Shown piece after piece: positions 43,736 to 52,712 of a DNA stretch of 64,000 nucleotides. Origin of the DNA: Rhodococcus sp. Leaf278. GTDB taxonomy: Bacteria; Actinomycetota; Actinomycetes; Mycobacteriales; Mycobacteriaceae. The first letter of the stretch is position 1, and every line of letters starts with the position of its first letter. The DNA is taken from the NCBI RefSeq assembly GCF_001426085.1, contig NZ_LMRR01000009.1:62001-126000 (forward strand), given 5' to 3'. Under the pieces are notes generated by a model. That model saw only the letters and a list, made by a program, of their open reading frames with translations, was not told the DNA's origin and ran no database searches. A program made the translations under genes and the position numbers.

Positions 43736-45249
43736 GCGAGTTCGAAGGAAAGTACGTCGCCGCGATCGACCAGGGAACCACGTCGTCACGGTGCATGATC
43801 TTCGACCACGCGGGCACCGTTGTCGCCGTCGATCAGAAGGAACACAAGCAGATATTTCCTCAGGCCGGCTGGGTCGAGCACGACGCGTCGGAGATCTGGG
43901 ACAACGTTCGCGCCGTCGCGGCCGGTGCCATGGCCGCAGCCGACCTGACGCGCGAGGACATCGCCGCCGTCGGTATCACGAATCAGCGTGAGACGGCGCT
44001 CGTGTGGGAGCGCGAGACGGGCAAGCCGATCTACAACGCCATCGTCTGGCAGGACACCCGCACCGATCGCATCGCCACCGCGCTGGGCGGCGGCGACGCC
44101 AACAAGTACACCGCCAAGACCGGTCTGCCCCTGGCCACCTACTTCTCCGGCCCGAAGATCAAGTGGATCCTCGACAACGTCGACGGGGCACGCGCGAAAG
44201 CCGAAGCGGGAGAACTGTGTTTCGGCAACATGGACACCTGGGTGTTGTGGAACATGACCGGCGGTACCGACGGCGGATTGCACTACACCGATCCGACCAA
44301 CGCCTCACGCACCCTGCTGATGGACCTCGACTCCCTGCAGTGGGACGAGAGTATCTGCGCCGACATGGGTATTCCGATGTCCATGCTGCCCGAGATTCGA
44401 TCCAGCTCCGAGGTGTACGGCACCGGCCGCGAGCGTGGACCGTTCCGCGGAGTTCCGATCTCCGGCATCCTCGGCGATCAGCAGGCGGCCACCTTCGGGC
44501 AGGCCTGCCTGTCTCCCGGTGAAGCCAAGAATACCTACGGCACAGGCAATTTCGTGCTGCTCAACACCGGCACCGAAAAGGTCATGAGCAAGAACGGATT
44601 GCTGACCACGGTCTGCTACAAGATCGGCGACCAGCCGACGATCTATGCGCTCGAAGGTTCCATCGCCGTGACGGGCTCGCTCGTGCAGTGGCTCCGCGAC
44701 AACCTCGGCATGATCTCTTCGGCCGCGGACATCGAGACCGACGCACGTTCGGTGGACGACAACGGCGGCGCGTATTTCGTGCCCGCATTCTCCGGGCTCT
44801 TCGCCCCGCACTGGCGCGCGGATGCCCGCGGTGCCATCGTGGGATTGACTAGGTTCGTCAACAAGGGTCATCTGGCCCGTGCCGTGCTCGAAGCCACCGC
44901 GTACCAGACGCGTGAGGTGATCGAGGCCATGAATGCGGACTCCGGTGTCGATCTCGAGGTGCTCAAGGTCGACGGCGGAATGGTCGTGAACGAACTGCTG
45001 ATGCAGTTCCAGTCCGACATCCTCAACGTCGACGTGGTGCGCCCCGTGGTGGCCGAAACCACTGCTCTCGGAGCGGCATACGCCGCCGGTCTCGCCGTAG
45101 GCTATTGGGAGAGCGAGGACGACATCCGCCAGAACTGGGCCGAGGACAAGACGTGGACCCCGTCCATGGACGAAGACCAACGGGCCAAGCTGTACGCCGG
45201 TTGGAAGAAAGCAGTAACACGTACTCTCGATTGGGTTGATGAAGAATGA
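43732..45249 (+). CDS. glpK: glycerol kinase
   Basis: This 505-residue FGGY-family kinase phosphorylates glycerol to sn-glycerol-3-phosphate with [19 protein letters not shown] is the N-terminal phosphate motif, [18 protein letters not shown] and [13 protein letters not shown] are central, and [19 protein letters not shown] is the C-terminal FGGY signature. Full length and unbroken, it overlaps glpF and glpD by ATGA stops and starts, so all three are translationally coupled. Confidence 0.96.
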   Translation: MSEFEGKYVAAIDQGTTSSRCMIFDHAGTVVAVDQKEHKQIFPQAGWVEHDASEIWDNVRAVAAGAMAAADLTREDIAAVGITNQRETALVWERETGKPIYNAIVWQDTRTDRIATALGGGDANKYTAKTGLPLATYFSGPKIKWILDNVDGARAKAEAGELCFGNMDTWVLWNMTGGTDGGLHYTDPTNASRTLLMDLDSLQWDESICADMGIPMSMLPEIRSSSEVYGTGRERGPFRGVPISGILGDQQAATFGQACLSPGEAKNTYGTGNFVLLNTGTEKVMSKNGLLTTVCYKIGDQPTIYALEGSIAVTGSLVQWLRDNLGMISSAADIETDARSVDDNGGAYFVPAFSGLFAPHWRADARGAIVGLTRFVNKGHLARAVLEATAYQTREVIEAMNADSGVDLEVLKVDGGMVVNELLMQFQSDILNVDVVRPVVAETTALGAAYAAGLAVGYWESEDDIRQNWAEDKTWTPSMDEDQRAKLYAGWKKAVTRTLDWVDEE

Positions 45250-46952
45250 GTTCCACCACAACGGCTTTGAGTCCCACCGCGCGCGCCGATGCGATCGCAC
45301 GAATGGAAGCCGAAGAGCTGGACATCCTGGTGATCGGCGGCGGTGTCGTCGGCGCGGGAACGGCGTTGGACGCAGTCACCCGCGGACTGAAGGTAGGCCT
45401 ACTCGAAGCGCGGGACTATGCGGCCGGCACGTCCAGCCGCTCCAGCAAGCTCTTCCACGGCGGTCTGCGCTATCTCGAACAGTTCAACTTCGCGCTGGTG
45501 TTCGAGGCATTGAAGGAACGGTCGCTGGTACTGAACACGCTGTGCCCGCATCTCGCTCGTCCGGTGCCGTTCATCTATCCGCTGGAGAAGGTGATCGATC
45601 GTCCGTACGTCGGGCTCGGAATCGGCGTGTACGACGTCATGGGTGCCGGACGCGGTGTACCGAGTCACCACAAGCACCTCGGCAAGAAGAAGACGCTCGA
45701 GTCGTTCCCCTCGGGTAAGAGGTCGGCGATTCGTGGTGCGGTGAAGTTCTACGAGGGCCAGGTCGACGACGCCCGGCACACGATGATGATCGCTCGTACC
45801 GCGGCTGCGTACGGGGCATTGTGCGCCAACAGCACTCGCGTCACCGGCTTCCTCCGGGAGGACGACAAGGTTGTCGGAGTCGTGGCCAGCGATCTCGAAA
45901 CGGGCCGCTCCTTCGAGGTCCGGGCCAAGCAGGTCATCAATGCTGCCGGTGTCTGGACCGACGAGGTGCAGCAGATGGTCGGTGGCCGTGGGCAGTTCCA
46001 GGTTCGCGCCTCCAAGGGTGTGCACCTGGTGGTGCCGCGCAATCGCATCAACAGTGCCACCGGCATCATCACGCGCACCGAGAAGAGTCTGCTGTTCGTC
46101 ATTCCGTGGGGCAGTCACTGGATCATCGGCACCACCGATACCGACTGGAAGCTCGATCTGGCTCACCCGGCGGCGAGCCAGAGCGACATCGACTACATCC
46201 TCGGACATGTGAACAAGTTGCTGGCCGATCCGCTGGACCGGACCGATGTGGTCGGTGTGTACGCCGGGCTTCGACCGTTGCTCTACGGCGAATCCGATTC
46301 CACCAGCACCCTTTCCCGGGAGCATGCGGTGTCCAGTCCGGTCCGAGGTTTGACGGTCATCGCGGGTGGCAAGTACACCACCTACCGTGTGATGGCCAAG
46401 GATGCGGTCGATTCCGCGGTACACGGACTCGAGCGCACGGTGCCTAAGTGCGTCACCGAGAACATCCCGCTGGTCGGTGCCGACGGCTACCTCGGCGCGT
46501 TCAATGCCCGGGCGCTCACGGCCGAACGCACCGGGATGCGCGTCTCTCGCGTCGAGCATCTGCTCGGTCGGTACGGCACTCTGATGGGTGAGTTGTTGGA
46601 TCTCATCGATGCCGATCCGGAACTCGGTGAGCCTCTCGAAAGCGCACCGGAGTACCTGAAGGCCGAGGTCGTCTATGCCGCGAGTCATGAAGGCGCGCAG
46701 CATCTCGAGGACATCCTCACCCGGCGCACCCGCATCTCCATCGAGGTTCCCGATCGTGGTGAAGCGGCCGCCGACGAGGTGGCCCGGCTGGTGGCACCCA
46801 TCCTGGGATGGGACGAGCAGCACGTTGCCGAGGAGATCGAGCACTATCGGCTTCGTGTTCTGGCAGAACGGGATTCGCAGGAGCAGCCCGATGACGATAC
46901 TGCCGACGCAGCACGGCTCGGGGCACCGGATGTGCGTGCCGGGGTGAGCTGA
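45246..46952 (+). CDS. glpD: glycerol-3-phosphate dehydrogenase (FAD, respiratory)
   Basis: This 568-residue flavoprotein oxidises glycerol-3-phosphate to dihydroxyacetone phosphate and reduces the quinone pool at the membrane. [55 protein letters not shown] is the FAD-binding and substrate signature; the C-terminal domain (after about 400) is the usual capping part. It ends the glp operon; a strong bidirectional hairpin follows after 11 bp. Confidence 0.95.
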   Translation: MSSTTTALSPTARADAIARMEAEELDILVIGGGVVGAGTALDAVTRGLKVGLLEARDYAAGTSSRSSKLFHGGLRYLEQFNFALVFEALKERSLVLNTLCPHLARPVPFIYPLEKVIDRPYVGLGIGVYDVMGAGRGVPSHHKHLGKKKTLESFPSGKRSAIRGAVKFYEGQVDDARHTMMIARTAAAYGALCANSTRVTGFLREDDKVVGVVASDLETGRSFEVRAKQVINAAGVWTDEVQQMVGGRGQFQVRASKGVHLVVPRNRINSATGIITRTEKSLLFVIPWGSHWIIGTTDTDWKLDLAHPAASQSDIDYILGHVNKLLADPLDRTDVVGVYAGLRPLLYGESDSTSTLSREHAVSSPVRGLTVIAGGKYTTYRVMAKDAVDSAVHGLERTVPKCVTENIPLVGADGYLGAFNARALTAERTGMRVSRVEHLLGRYGTLMGELLDLIDADPELGEPLESAPEYLKAEVVYAASHEGAQHLEDILTRRTRISIEVPDRGEAAADEVARLVAPILGWDEQHVAEEIEHYRLRVLAERDSQEQPDDDTADAARLGAPDVRAGVS

Positions 46953-46963
46953 ACCGAGCAACG

Positions 46964-46992
46964 GCGGCGGTCCTCGTGACGAGGACCGCCGC
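46964..46992. terminator. bidirectional hairpin between glpD and lipase
   Basis: GCGGCGGTCCTCGT and ACGAGGACCGCCGC are perfect 14-bp inverted arms around one G. It lies 11 bp after the glpD stop and 20 bp before the convergent lipase stop. There is no T-tract, as often seen in high-GC actinobacterial terminators. Confidence 0.75.
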
Positions 46993-47012
46993 TGGCTCAT
47001 CGGATCACCGAC

Positions 47013-48191
47013 TCACGAATGTCGGCCCGCCGCGTCGACGAGCCACCTCGCAATCGACTCGGCTGCTTCGGGTGACGAGGGCACGGCTGTGTGACCCCCG
47101 GGTTGTACCGCAAAGGTCACATCGTTGCCGATCGATCGGTAGTGGGCGGCCAATGCAAGCGCTACCGGAACCGGAACCACAGGATCCGCGGCACCGGCGT
47201 CGATTCGTATTGGCACCGTGTGGTCGATGCGGAGATGCGCGACGTCGTTGGCGTCGGCGATATTCGCCAGCGTGGCCGAGGCAAGCTTCCCATTGGGGCC
47301 GAGTAACTGAGACGGTGCGAGTCGACCGAACGAGCTCGGCGACGACAATTCGCCGAAGCACCGGCTCTCTGTATCAGGTAGCAGTGCGACAGCGGGCGCT
47401 GAGAGTCCGCCGTTCCGGAGGATGTCAGCGAAAGCGGGGTCGACTGTACTGGCTCCCACGATGAACAGCGCCGCGAGCCCTACCATGTCGCCGATTCCGC
47501 TGCCGGAGAACGGAATCGCGTGCGCACTCTCGATGATCTGCCGCATCCCGGTCGGTGGTGTCACTGCAGTGACACCACGCAGTGTGAGCGACCCCCACTC
47601 GCTCTCGTCCGCCGCAGATGCGAACAGCGCGGCGACAGCACCCTCCGAGTGGCCCATGAGCACGACGTCGGAACCGATTCGCTCGTCGGCCCCATGAACA
47701 GCTCGAGCGGAGTCGATCACCGCGCGCGCCAGAGATCTTCCCATCAGGTAGGGGTGAGGTCCGGGCGTGCCTATTCCCTCGTAGTCGGGCCTGACGACGA
47801 CGAACCCGGCGTCGAGCATTCGGCCGGCGACAGCGTCGCCGGTATTGGTTCGAATCAACTCGGGATCGCCGGCTCGAATTGTCGACGGCGCACATTTGTC
47901 CGCGCCGCCGACAGTCATGTGCGAAAACACCAGGATCGGCCATCCACCCGGCGGCGGGGGAGTGCGGGGCAGCGAATAGGACCCGGTCATCTCGGTGGGA
48001 CCTCCGTCGACACCGACCGATGTGTAGCGAAAGACAGTCGTGACGGAGGCTCCAGGATGCGCGACCGGCGCGTCGCTCACGACGGCCTCGGCCACGATTC
48101 GCGGGCCCGGACTCGAATCGGCATGTGCGACAGGGGCCAGTAGTACAGGGACGACGAGCAGCGTGCCCCACCCGAACAGTCGATGCTTCAT
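47013..48191 (-). CDS. secreted lipase/alpha-beta hydrolase (LIP family)
   Basis: This 392-residue protein starts with a Sec signal peptide (MKHRLFGWGTLLVVPVLLAPVAHA, cleavage after AHA near 24). The hydrolase domain has FSHMTVGGADKCAPS, the nucleophile motif VVLMGHSEGAVAAL (GxSxG), and a C-terminal His in VQPGGHTAVPSS with Asp in IDAGAADPVVP. This is the secretory triacylglycerol lipase family of actinobacteria. ATG at 48191 overlaps the upstream M28 peptidase stop (ATGA). A secreted esterase on lipid or polyester substrates is likely; the substrate is not known. Confidence 0.85.
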   Translation of the reverse strand: MKHRLFGWGTLLVVPVLLAPVAHADSSPGPRIVAEAVVSDAPVAHPGASVTTVFRYTSVGVDGGPTEMTGSYSLPRTPPPPGGWPILVFSHMTVGGADKCAPSTIRAGDPELIRTNTGDAVAGRMLDAGFVVVRPDYEGIGTPGPHPYLMGRSLARAVIDSARAVHGADERIGSDVVLMGHSEGAVAALFASAADESEWGSLTLRGVTAVTPPTGMRQIIESAHAIPFSGSGIGDMVGLAALFIVGASTVDPAFADILRNGGLSAPAVALLPDTESRCFGELSSPSSFGRLAPSQLLGPNGKLASATLANIADANDVAHLRIDHTVPIRIDAGAADPVVPVPVALALAAHYRSIGNDVTFAVQPGGHTAVPSSPEAAESIARWLVDAAGRHS

Positions 48192-49705
48192 CGGATGGGA
48201 GCCGGGATCAGACCGATGGCGTGCGAGGGTTCGCGGTCCAGCCGATCCAGGATGTCGCGATAGAACCGGGCTACCGGCTCGAGTTGCGTCTGATCCACCT
48301 TGTCCAGGGTGTCCGCGTCGTCGTACATGTACAACGGGCCGGCAATCATGCTGACGATCGGAACACCGGCGAGAAGAACGAACGAGGCATCGGTCGGAAT
48401 TCCGCCCAGCTGCTTCGGTATGACGGCATTCAGCATCGACGTCGAACGAACATCGTTGTACTGCAACATATTCGCCATCTCGAACTTCAAGTTTAGGTTC
48501 AGATTCTCGAAGATGCCCTTCGGCTCGGGCTCGTCGAGCGTCTGGAGTTGACCACCGTCGGTTCGCCGTGCGAACTTGCCGACATGTTCGATCGTCGCGT
48601 TGGCGACGATGTTCCATCGGGTTTCCCTATCGATCAGGTATTTCTTCATGAATGCGAGGTGACTCTGGTAGCCGGTGAAATGCGTGTCGAAGGTAACGAA
48701 CATCAGGGACTTTTCCCGAAGGCGTGCCCCGGGCCGTTGTGCGGAAAGGCCGTAGTGCTCGGCGAGGGCAATGACTTCTGCGGTGCCGCTCGCGTCCTCG
48801 ACGGCCCCCGGTCCGATCGAATCGTGATGGGATTGCACCATGATGGTGTCGTCGGTTCGCCCCGGAAGCATTCCCACGACCGTCCGTGCAGTCACTGCCT
48901 CGCGGTCGACGGTGAGGTCGATTCGGGCGCGATAATCGTTACGGGTCAACGCATCGCGAACTCGAGCGCCCTCGTCGCGGGTTACCCACATTCCTGGGAT
49001 TGTCATCGCCAGCCGGCGGTAGTACTCGTTGTGGTATCGGTTGGAATCGAAGTAGTCGGCGAGAACTCCGACGAAGCCCACCGCCCCGCCCTCTTGCGCC
49101 GCTCGAACGGTCGCCTCCAAGGTTGTGACGAAGGGGTTGGAAGACAACATCTTCTCGGGCTCGAATCGCGCGTTGTCCGGATCGTGGATGAATTCGGCGA
49201 ACGGGAGCAGGCCTGCTGTCGGCAGCACGAAGGTGAGGTCGAACAGCACGATCCGCCCGCGAACGTCGACACCGTCCACCTTCCCCCGGCCGATGTCGAC
49301 GACGGGAGCGGTGAGGCCGTCCGGCCCGGTGGTTTGCCTTCCGGGGCCTGCATCGGCCGGTATGAACGAATGATTCACCGGTGAAGCAGCGATGTCGTCG
49401 TTCCCGATGGTCAGTCCGTCGTTCGACGGAGTCCAGTCGTACGACGTCACTTCCTCGAAGTGAACGTCCGTCAGGCCCGCGCCGCGGTAGCGATCGGCGA
49501 CGTACTCCGCCGCAGCGAGACCGCCTGGTGATCCTGTGGCTCGAGGTGCCATCTCCGTCAACGTGCGTATCGTCCGCATCATGTCGTCACGTGAGAGTGA
49601 AGTCGTCTCCTCCGCCCCTGCCTGGACCGGCCCGACAGTCGCGGCTGCGACTGCCACCACACCTGCCACCAACATTGCCGTCGTTCGTCTCGATCTGTGT
49701 TGCAT
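48188..49705 (-). CDS. secreted M28 family metallopeptidase
   Basis: This 505-residue protein begins with a Sec signal (RRTTAMLVAGVVAVAAATVGPVQAGA, about 30 residues). The peptidase core has MVQSHHDSIGPGAVEDASGTAEVIALAEHY with His and Asp zinc ligands (SHHDS, VEDASG). A PA-like insert (about 120-240) precedes it. The usual EE pair following the zinc Asp is not evident: FVTFDTHFTGYQSH is at that place, so activity may be altered. A GGGGGG ribosome site precedes the ATG. It is co-transcribed with the lipase and divergent from a TetR gene by 63 bp. Confidence 0.8.
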   Translation of the reverse strand: MQHRSRRTTAMLVAGVVAVAAATVGPVQAGAEETTSLSRDDMMRTIRTLTEMAPRATGSPGGLAAAEYVADRYRGAGLTDVHFEEVTSYDWTPSNDGLTIGNDDIAASPVNHSFIPADAGPGRQTTGPDGLTAPVVDIGRGKVDGVDVRGRIVLFDLTFVLPTAGLLPFAEFIHDPDNARFEPEKMLSSNPFVTTLEATVRAAQEGGAVGFVGVLADYFDSNRYHNEYYRRLAMTIPGMWVTRDEGARVRDALTRNDYRARIDLTVDREAVTARTVVGMLPGRTDDTIMVQSHHDSIGPGAVEDASGTAEVIALAEHYGLSAQRPGARLREKSLMFVTFDTHFTGYQSHLAFMKKYLIDRETRWNIVANATIEHVGKFARRTDGGQLQTLDEPEPKGIFENLNLNLKFEMANMLQYNDVRSTSMLNAVIPKQLGGIPTDASFVLLAGVPIVSMIAGPLYMYDDADTLDKVDQTQLEPVARFYRDILDRLDREPSHAIGLIPAPIR

Positions 49706-49733
49706 GTCCCCCCCAGGGCCGCCGTCTAGTAAA

Positions 49734-49747
49734 GTACGAATGCGTAC
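49734..49747. promoter_or_regulatory. inverted repeat between M28 peptidase and TetR genes
   Basis: GTACG-AATG-CGTAC is a perfect 5-bp inverted repeat in the 63-bp divergent promoter region. It is a likely site for the TetR protein to control itself and the secreted hydrolase pair. Confidence 0.5.
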
Positions 49748-49768
49748 GCTACACCGCGGAGGGCCATT

Positions 49769-50464
49769 GTGACGAAAGAATCGGCGTCGGAGATTCCGCG
49801 CATCGCCGAAGGGGTTTTCTTCACTACCCCACCTCGGTTACCGCGCGGACCTCACGGCCTCGCCCGCGACGAGGTAATCCGCAGTCACAGTGAACGAATG
49901 ATGATCGCGTTCACAGAGCTCATCGCTTCGCACGGATACGCTGCCGTCGGCGTCAAAGAAATCGTGGACCGATCTTCGGTTTCGCGATCGGCCTTCTACA
50001 TGTGTTTCGACTCGAAAGAATCCTGCGCGGAAGCCGCATACGCCCGATTCATTTCGGTCTTGGTGACAGAGATGTCCGCCAGTATCGTCCACCAGTCCAG
50101 CGAGGACGTGTTCGCGGTCCTGGCTACCTATCTGGCCACCTTGGGATCGGATTTGGTGGTTGCTCGGGCGTTCCAAGTCGAGATGGATGCGGCAGGTCCA
50201 CGGGCCAGAGAGCGTCGTAGACAAGCCCTGCGCGGGCTGGCTGCTCTTCTGCACGCCGAGTTGGGACGTCAGGCGCAGTCCGATCCCGACCTGGACCCGG
50301 ATGTCTCGATGGAAGCACTGGTCGGCGCGGTTTACGCAGTCAGACAGGTCGCGTCGGACCTCCTCGATACCGAGGCGGAGCCAGATCTCGAAGCCGTCGC
50401 ACCACGTCTTCATCGGTGGCTCGACAATTCGTTGAGGAAGCCTCGCCGCGCATCAACTCGATGA
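49769..50464 (+). CDS. TetR/AcrR family transcriptional regulator
   Basis: This 231-residue protein has a TetR helix-turn-helix at about residues 38-90 (HSERMMIAFTELIASHGYAAVGVKEIVDRSSVSRSAFYMCFDSKESC), preceded by an unusually long 35-residue N-terminal tail. The GTG at 49769 has a good GGAGG site. It is divergent from the M28 peptidase-lipase operon, which it probably represses. The C-terminal helical domain gives no ligand clue. Confidence 0.85.
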   Translation: MTKESASEIPRIAEGVFFTTPPRLPRGPHGLARDEVIRSHSERMMIAFTELIASHGYAAVGVKEIVDRSSVSRSAFYMCFDSKESCAEAAYARFISVLVTEMSASIVHQSSEDVFAVLATYLATLGSDLVVARAFQVEMDAAGPRARERRRQALRGLAALLHAELGRQAQSDPDLDPDVSMEALVGAVYAVRQVASDLLDTEAEPDLEAVAPRLHRWLDNSLRKPRRASTR

Positions 50465-50499
50465 GGTCGAATACGCCGCCGTGCCTCCGCGAGCAGCCA

Positions 50500-50534
50500 G
50501 TGGCAGCAGATCCCGTCGAGGGGACCGCTGCCAC
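50500..50534. terminator. hairpin between TetR and glgX genes
   Basis: GTGGCAGC (50500-50507) and GCTGCCAC (50527-50534) are perfect 8-bp arms with a 19-nt loop that can pair further (CCC/GGG). It lies between convergent stops at 50464 and 50547, so it would end transcription from both sides. Confidence 0.6.
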
Positions 50535-50546
50535 CGCGCTCGCGAC

Positions 50547-52589
50547 CTACCCCTGCAACAACGTGAACGAATGCTCACGAATCAGGATCGACGGACCGCC
50601 CGCCTCGTAGGCCTGATCCGGATCACTGGACGTGGACTGAGTCCAATGCCCCTCCGGCAGAGTGAACTCGACGGTTCCGGGTGAGGCGTTGACCATCCAG
50701 GCGAACGACGCATCTCCCTCGCCTGCGCGCATGAGGACCAGGATGCTGTGTGCGTTGCCGTCGGACCAGTCCTCGTCGGACAACTTCTCGCCGTCGGCTC
50801 GGTAGAAATCGACGGTATCGGGTCCGACGCCCTCTTCCGCGGAATCGCTGTCGTGGCGGAACCACGTGGGACGTAGGGCCGGGTGCTCGGTGCGCAGCGC
50901 AATCAGGTGCGTGGTGAAGTCGATGAGATCCTGGTCGGCTGTGCTCCAGTCGAACCAGGAAACCTCGTTGTCCTGGCAGTACGCGTTGTTGTTGCCGCCC
51001 TGCGTGCGGCCCAGCTCATCGCCGCCGAGAATCATCGGCACGCCGGCCGAAAGCAGAAGCGTCGCAAGGTGATTACGTTGCTGTCGGGCGCGCAGTGCAT
51101 TGACGCCCTCGTCGTCGGTCGGGCCCTCGGCACCGCAACCCCACGAGCGATTGTCGGACTCGCCGTCCTGACTGTCCTCGCCGTTCTCCTCGTTGTGCTT
51201 CTCGTCGTAGGAGTTCAAGTCCGCCAACGTGAATCCGTCGTGTGCGGTGATGAAGTTGACGCTCGCCAACGTGGGTCGACGGGTGCTCTCGTAGACGTCG
51301 GGGCTACCGGTGACGCGCTGCGCCAGGGCCGGCAGCGCGCCGCTCTCGCCGCGCCAGAAGTCACGAACGTCGTCGCGGAACTTGCCGTTCCACTCCGACC
51401 AGCGAGCCGGGAAGCCGCCCACCTGGTAACCCTGGGTGTCCCAGGGCTCGGCGATGAGTTTGACCGGGGCAAGAGTCGGATCCTGGTGCACCAGATCCAA
51501 GAACGCACTGTGCTTGTCCAAGCCGGAATCCTGGCGCGTCAAGGTACTTGCCAGATCGAACCGGAAGCCGTCGACGTGCATTTCCGTCACCCAGTACCGC
51601 AGGGAGTCCAGAATCAGCGCCAGTGCGGCGGGGTGACCGACGTTGAGGCTGTTGCCGGTGCCGGTGGTGTCGTAGTACGCACTTCGGTCGTCGTCGACCA
51701 GCCGGTAGTGCGAGCCGTTGTCGATTCCCTTGAGCGAGAGGGTCGGTCCGAGATGGTTGCCCTCGGCGGTGTGGTTGTAGACGACGTCGAGAATGACCTC
51801 GATACCGTTCTCGTGCATGGCCTTGACCAGAGCCTTGAACTCGTCCACCTGGCCGCCGGTGTCGCCAGTGCTGCTGTACTCGTTGTGCGGGGCGAAGAAG
51901 CCGATGGAGTTGTATCCCCAGTAATTGCGTCGACCTTCTTCCAGCAGGTGTGAATCCTGGACGAATTGGTGGATCGGCAGTAGCTCGACTGCCGTGACTC
52001 CGATTCGCTTCAGATGCGCAATTGCGGCCGGGTGGGCCAGGCCTGCATAAGTTCCTCGAATGTCCTCGGGCACATCAGGATTGGTTGCAGTGAAACCCTT
52101 GACGTGTACCTCGTAGACCACCGTGCGATCCAACGGTGTGCGCGGCGACTCGTCCCCGGACCAATCGAAATTCGACTGCACTGCAACGGAATACGGCATG
52201 TACGGAGCCGAGTCCTCGTCGTTGCGGGTCTCGGGCTCGGCGTGGAGGTGGCTGAACACCGATTCGTTCCAGTCGACCTGCCCGGTGATGGCGGTGGCAT
52301 AAGGGTCGAGGAGCAGCTTGGCGGAATTGTGCCGCAGGCCCGAGGCGGGATCCCATGGGCCGTCGACCCGGAGTCCGTAGCGGGCACCCGGCGTGACATC
52401 GGGAACCAGGTCGTGGAACACGTGGCCGGTGCGTAGCGTCAACGGAGTTGTACTGCGCTCTGTTCCATCGTCGTTCAGTACGACCACGGACACCGAGTCC
52501 GCCGTTTCGGAGTAGACGGCAAGGTTGGCACCGTCGTCGGACAGACGTGAGACGCCCAGGGGGTACGGGAGACTTGATGAGGAGGGCAT
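50547..52589 (-). CDS. glgX: glycogen debranching enzyme (isoamylase type)
   Basis: This 680-residue GH13 protein has an N-terminal CBM48 domain (about 1-100: YPLGVSRLSDDGANLAVYSETADSVSVVV) and the TIM barrel with the catalytic set: HVDGFRFDLAS (Asp nucleophile), LIAEPWDTQGYQVGGFP (Glu), and ITAHDGFTLADL (Asp). It removes alpha-1,6 branches from limit dextrin. The closing motif NNAYCQDNEVSWFDW is typical of GlgX. It is divergent from the hybrid kinase gene by 123 bp. No other glycogen gene is near. Confidence 0.93.
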   Translation of the reverse strand: MPSSSSLPYPLGVSRLSDDGANLAVYSETADSVSVVVLNDDGTERSTTPLTLRTGHVFHDLVPDVTPGARYGLRVDGPWDPASGLRHNSAKLLLDPYATAITGQVDWNESVFSHLHAEPETRNDEDSAPYMPYSVAVQSNFDWSGDESPRTPLDRTVVYEVHVKGFTATNPDVPEDIRGTYAGLAHPAAIAHLKRIGVTAVELLPIHQFVQDSHLLEEGRRNYWGYNSIGFFAPHNEYSSTGDTGGQVDEFKALVKAMHENGIEVILDVVYNHTAEGNHLGPTLSLKGIDNGSHYRLVDDDRSAYYDTTGTGNSLNVGHPAALALILDSLRYWVTEMHVDGFRFDLASTLTRQDSGLDKHSAFLDLVHQDPTLAPVKLIAEPWDTQGYQVGGFPARWSEWNGKFRDDVRDFWRGESGALPALAQRVTGSPDVYESTRRPTLASVNFITAHDGFTLADLNSYDEKHNEENGEDSQDGESDNRSWGCGAEGPTDDEGVNALRARQQRNHLATLLLSAGVPMILGGDELGRTQGGNNNAYCQDNEVSWFDWSTADQDLIDFTTHLIALRTEHPALRPTWFRHDSDSAEEGVGPDTVDFYRADGEKLSDEDWSDGNAHSILVLMRAGEGDASFAWMVNASPGTVEFTLPEGHWTQSTSSDPDQAYEAGGPSILIREHSFTLLQG

Positions 52590-52712
52590 GCTCGGCCCAG
52601 TACCCCCACGGAGGATGAGCGAAACGCCTGCATACCGGGCGCTCGGCTACAATCGACGCCGAGATTGCGCCCGCCGAGTTCCAGCGGAACGCTGGTATCG
52701 AAGGACGAGGCG

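Noticed and set aside
45399-47000. 533-codon - strand open frame
   Set aside because: Antisense shadow of glpD; it also runs through the terminator hairpin.
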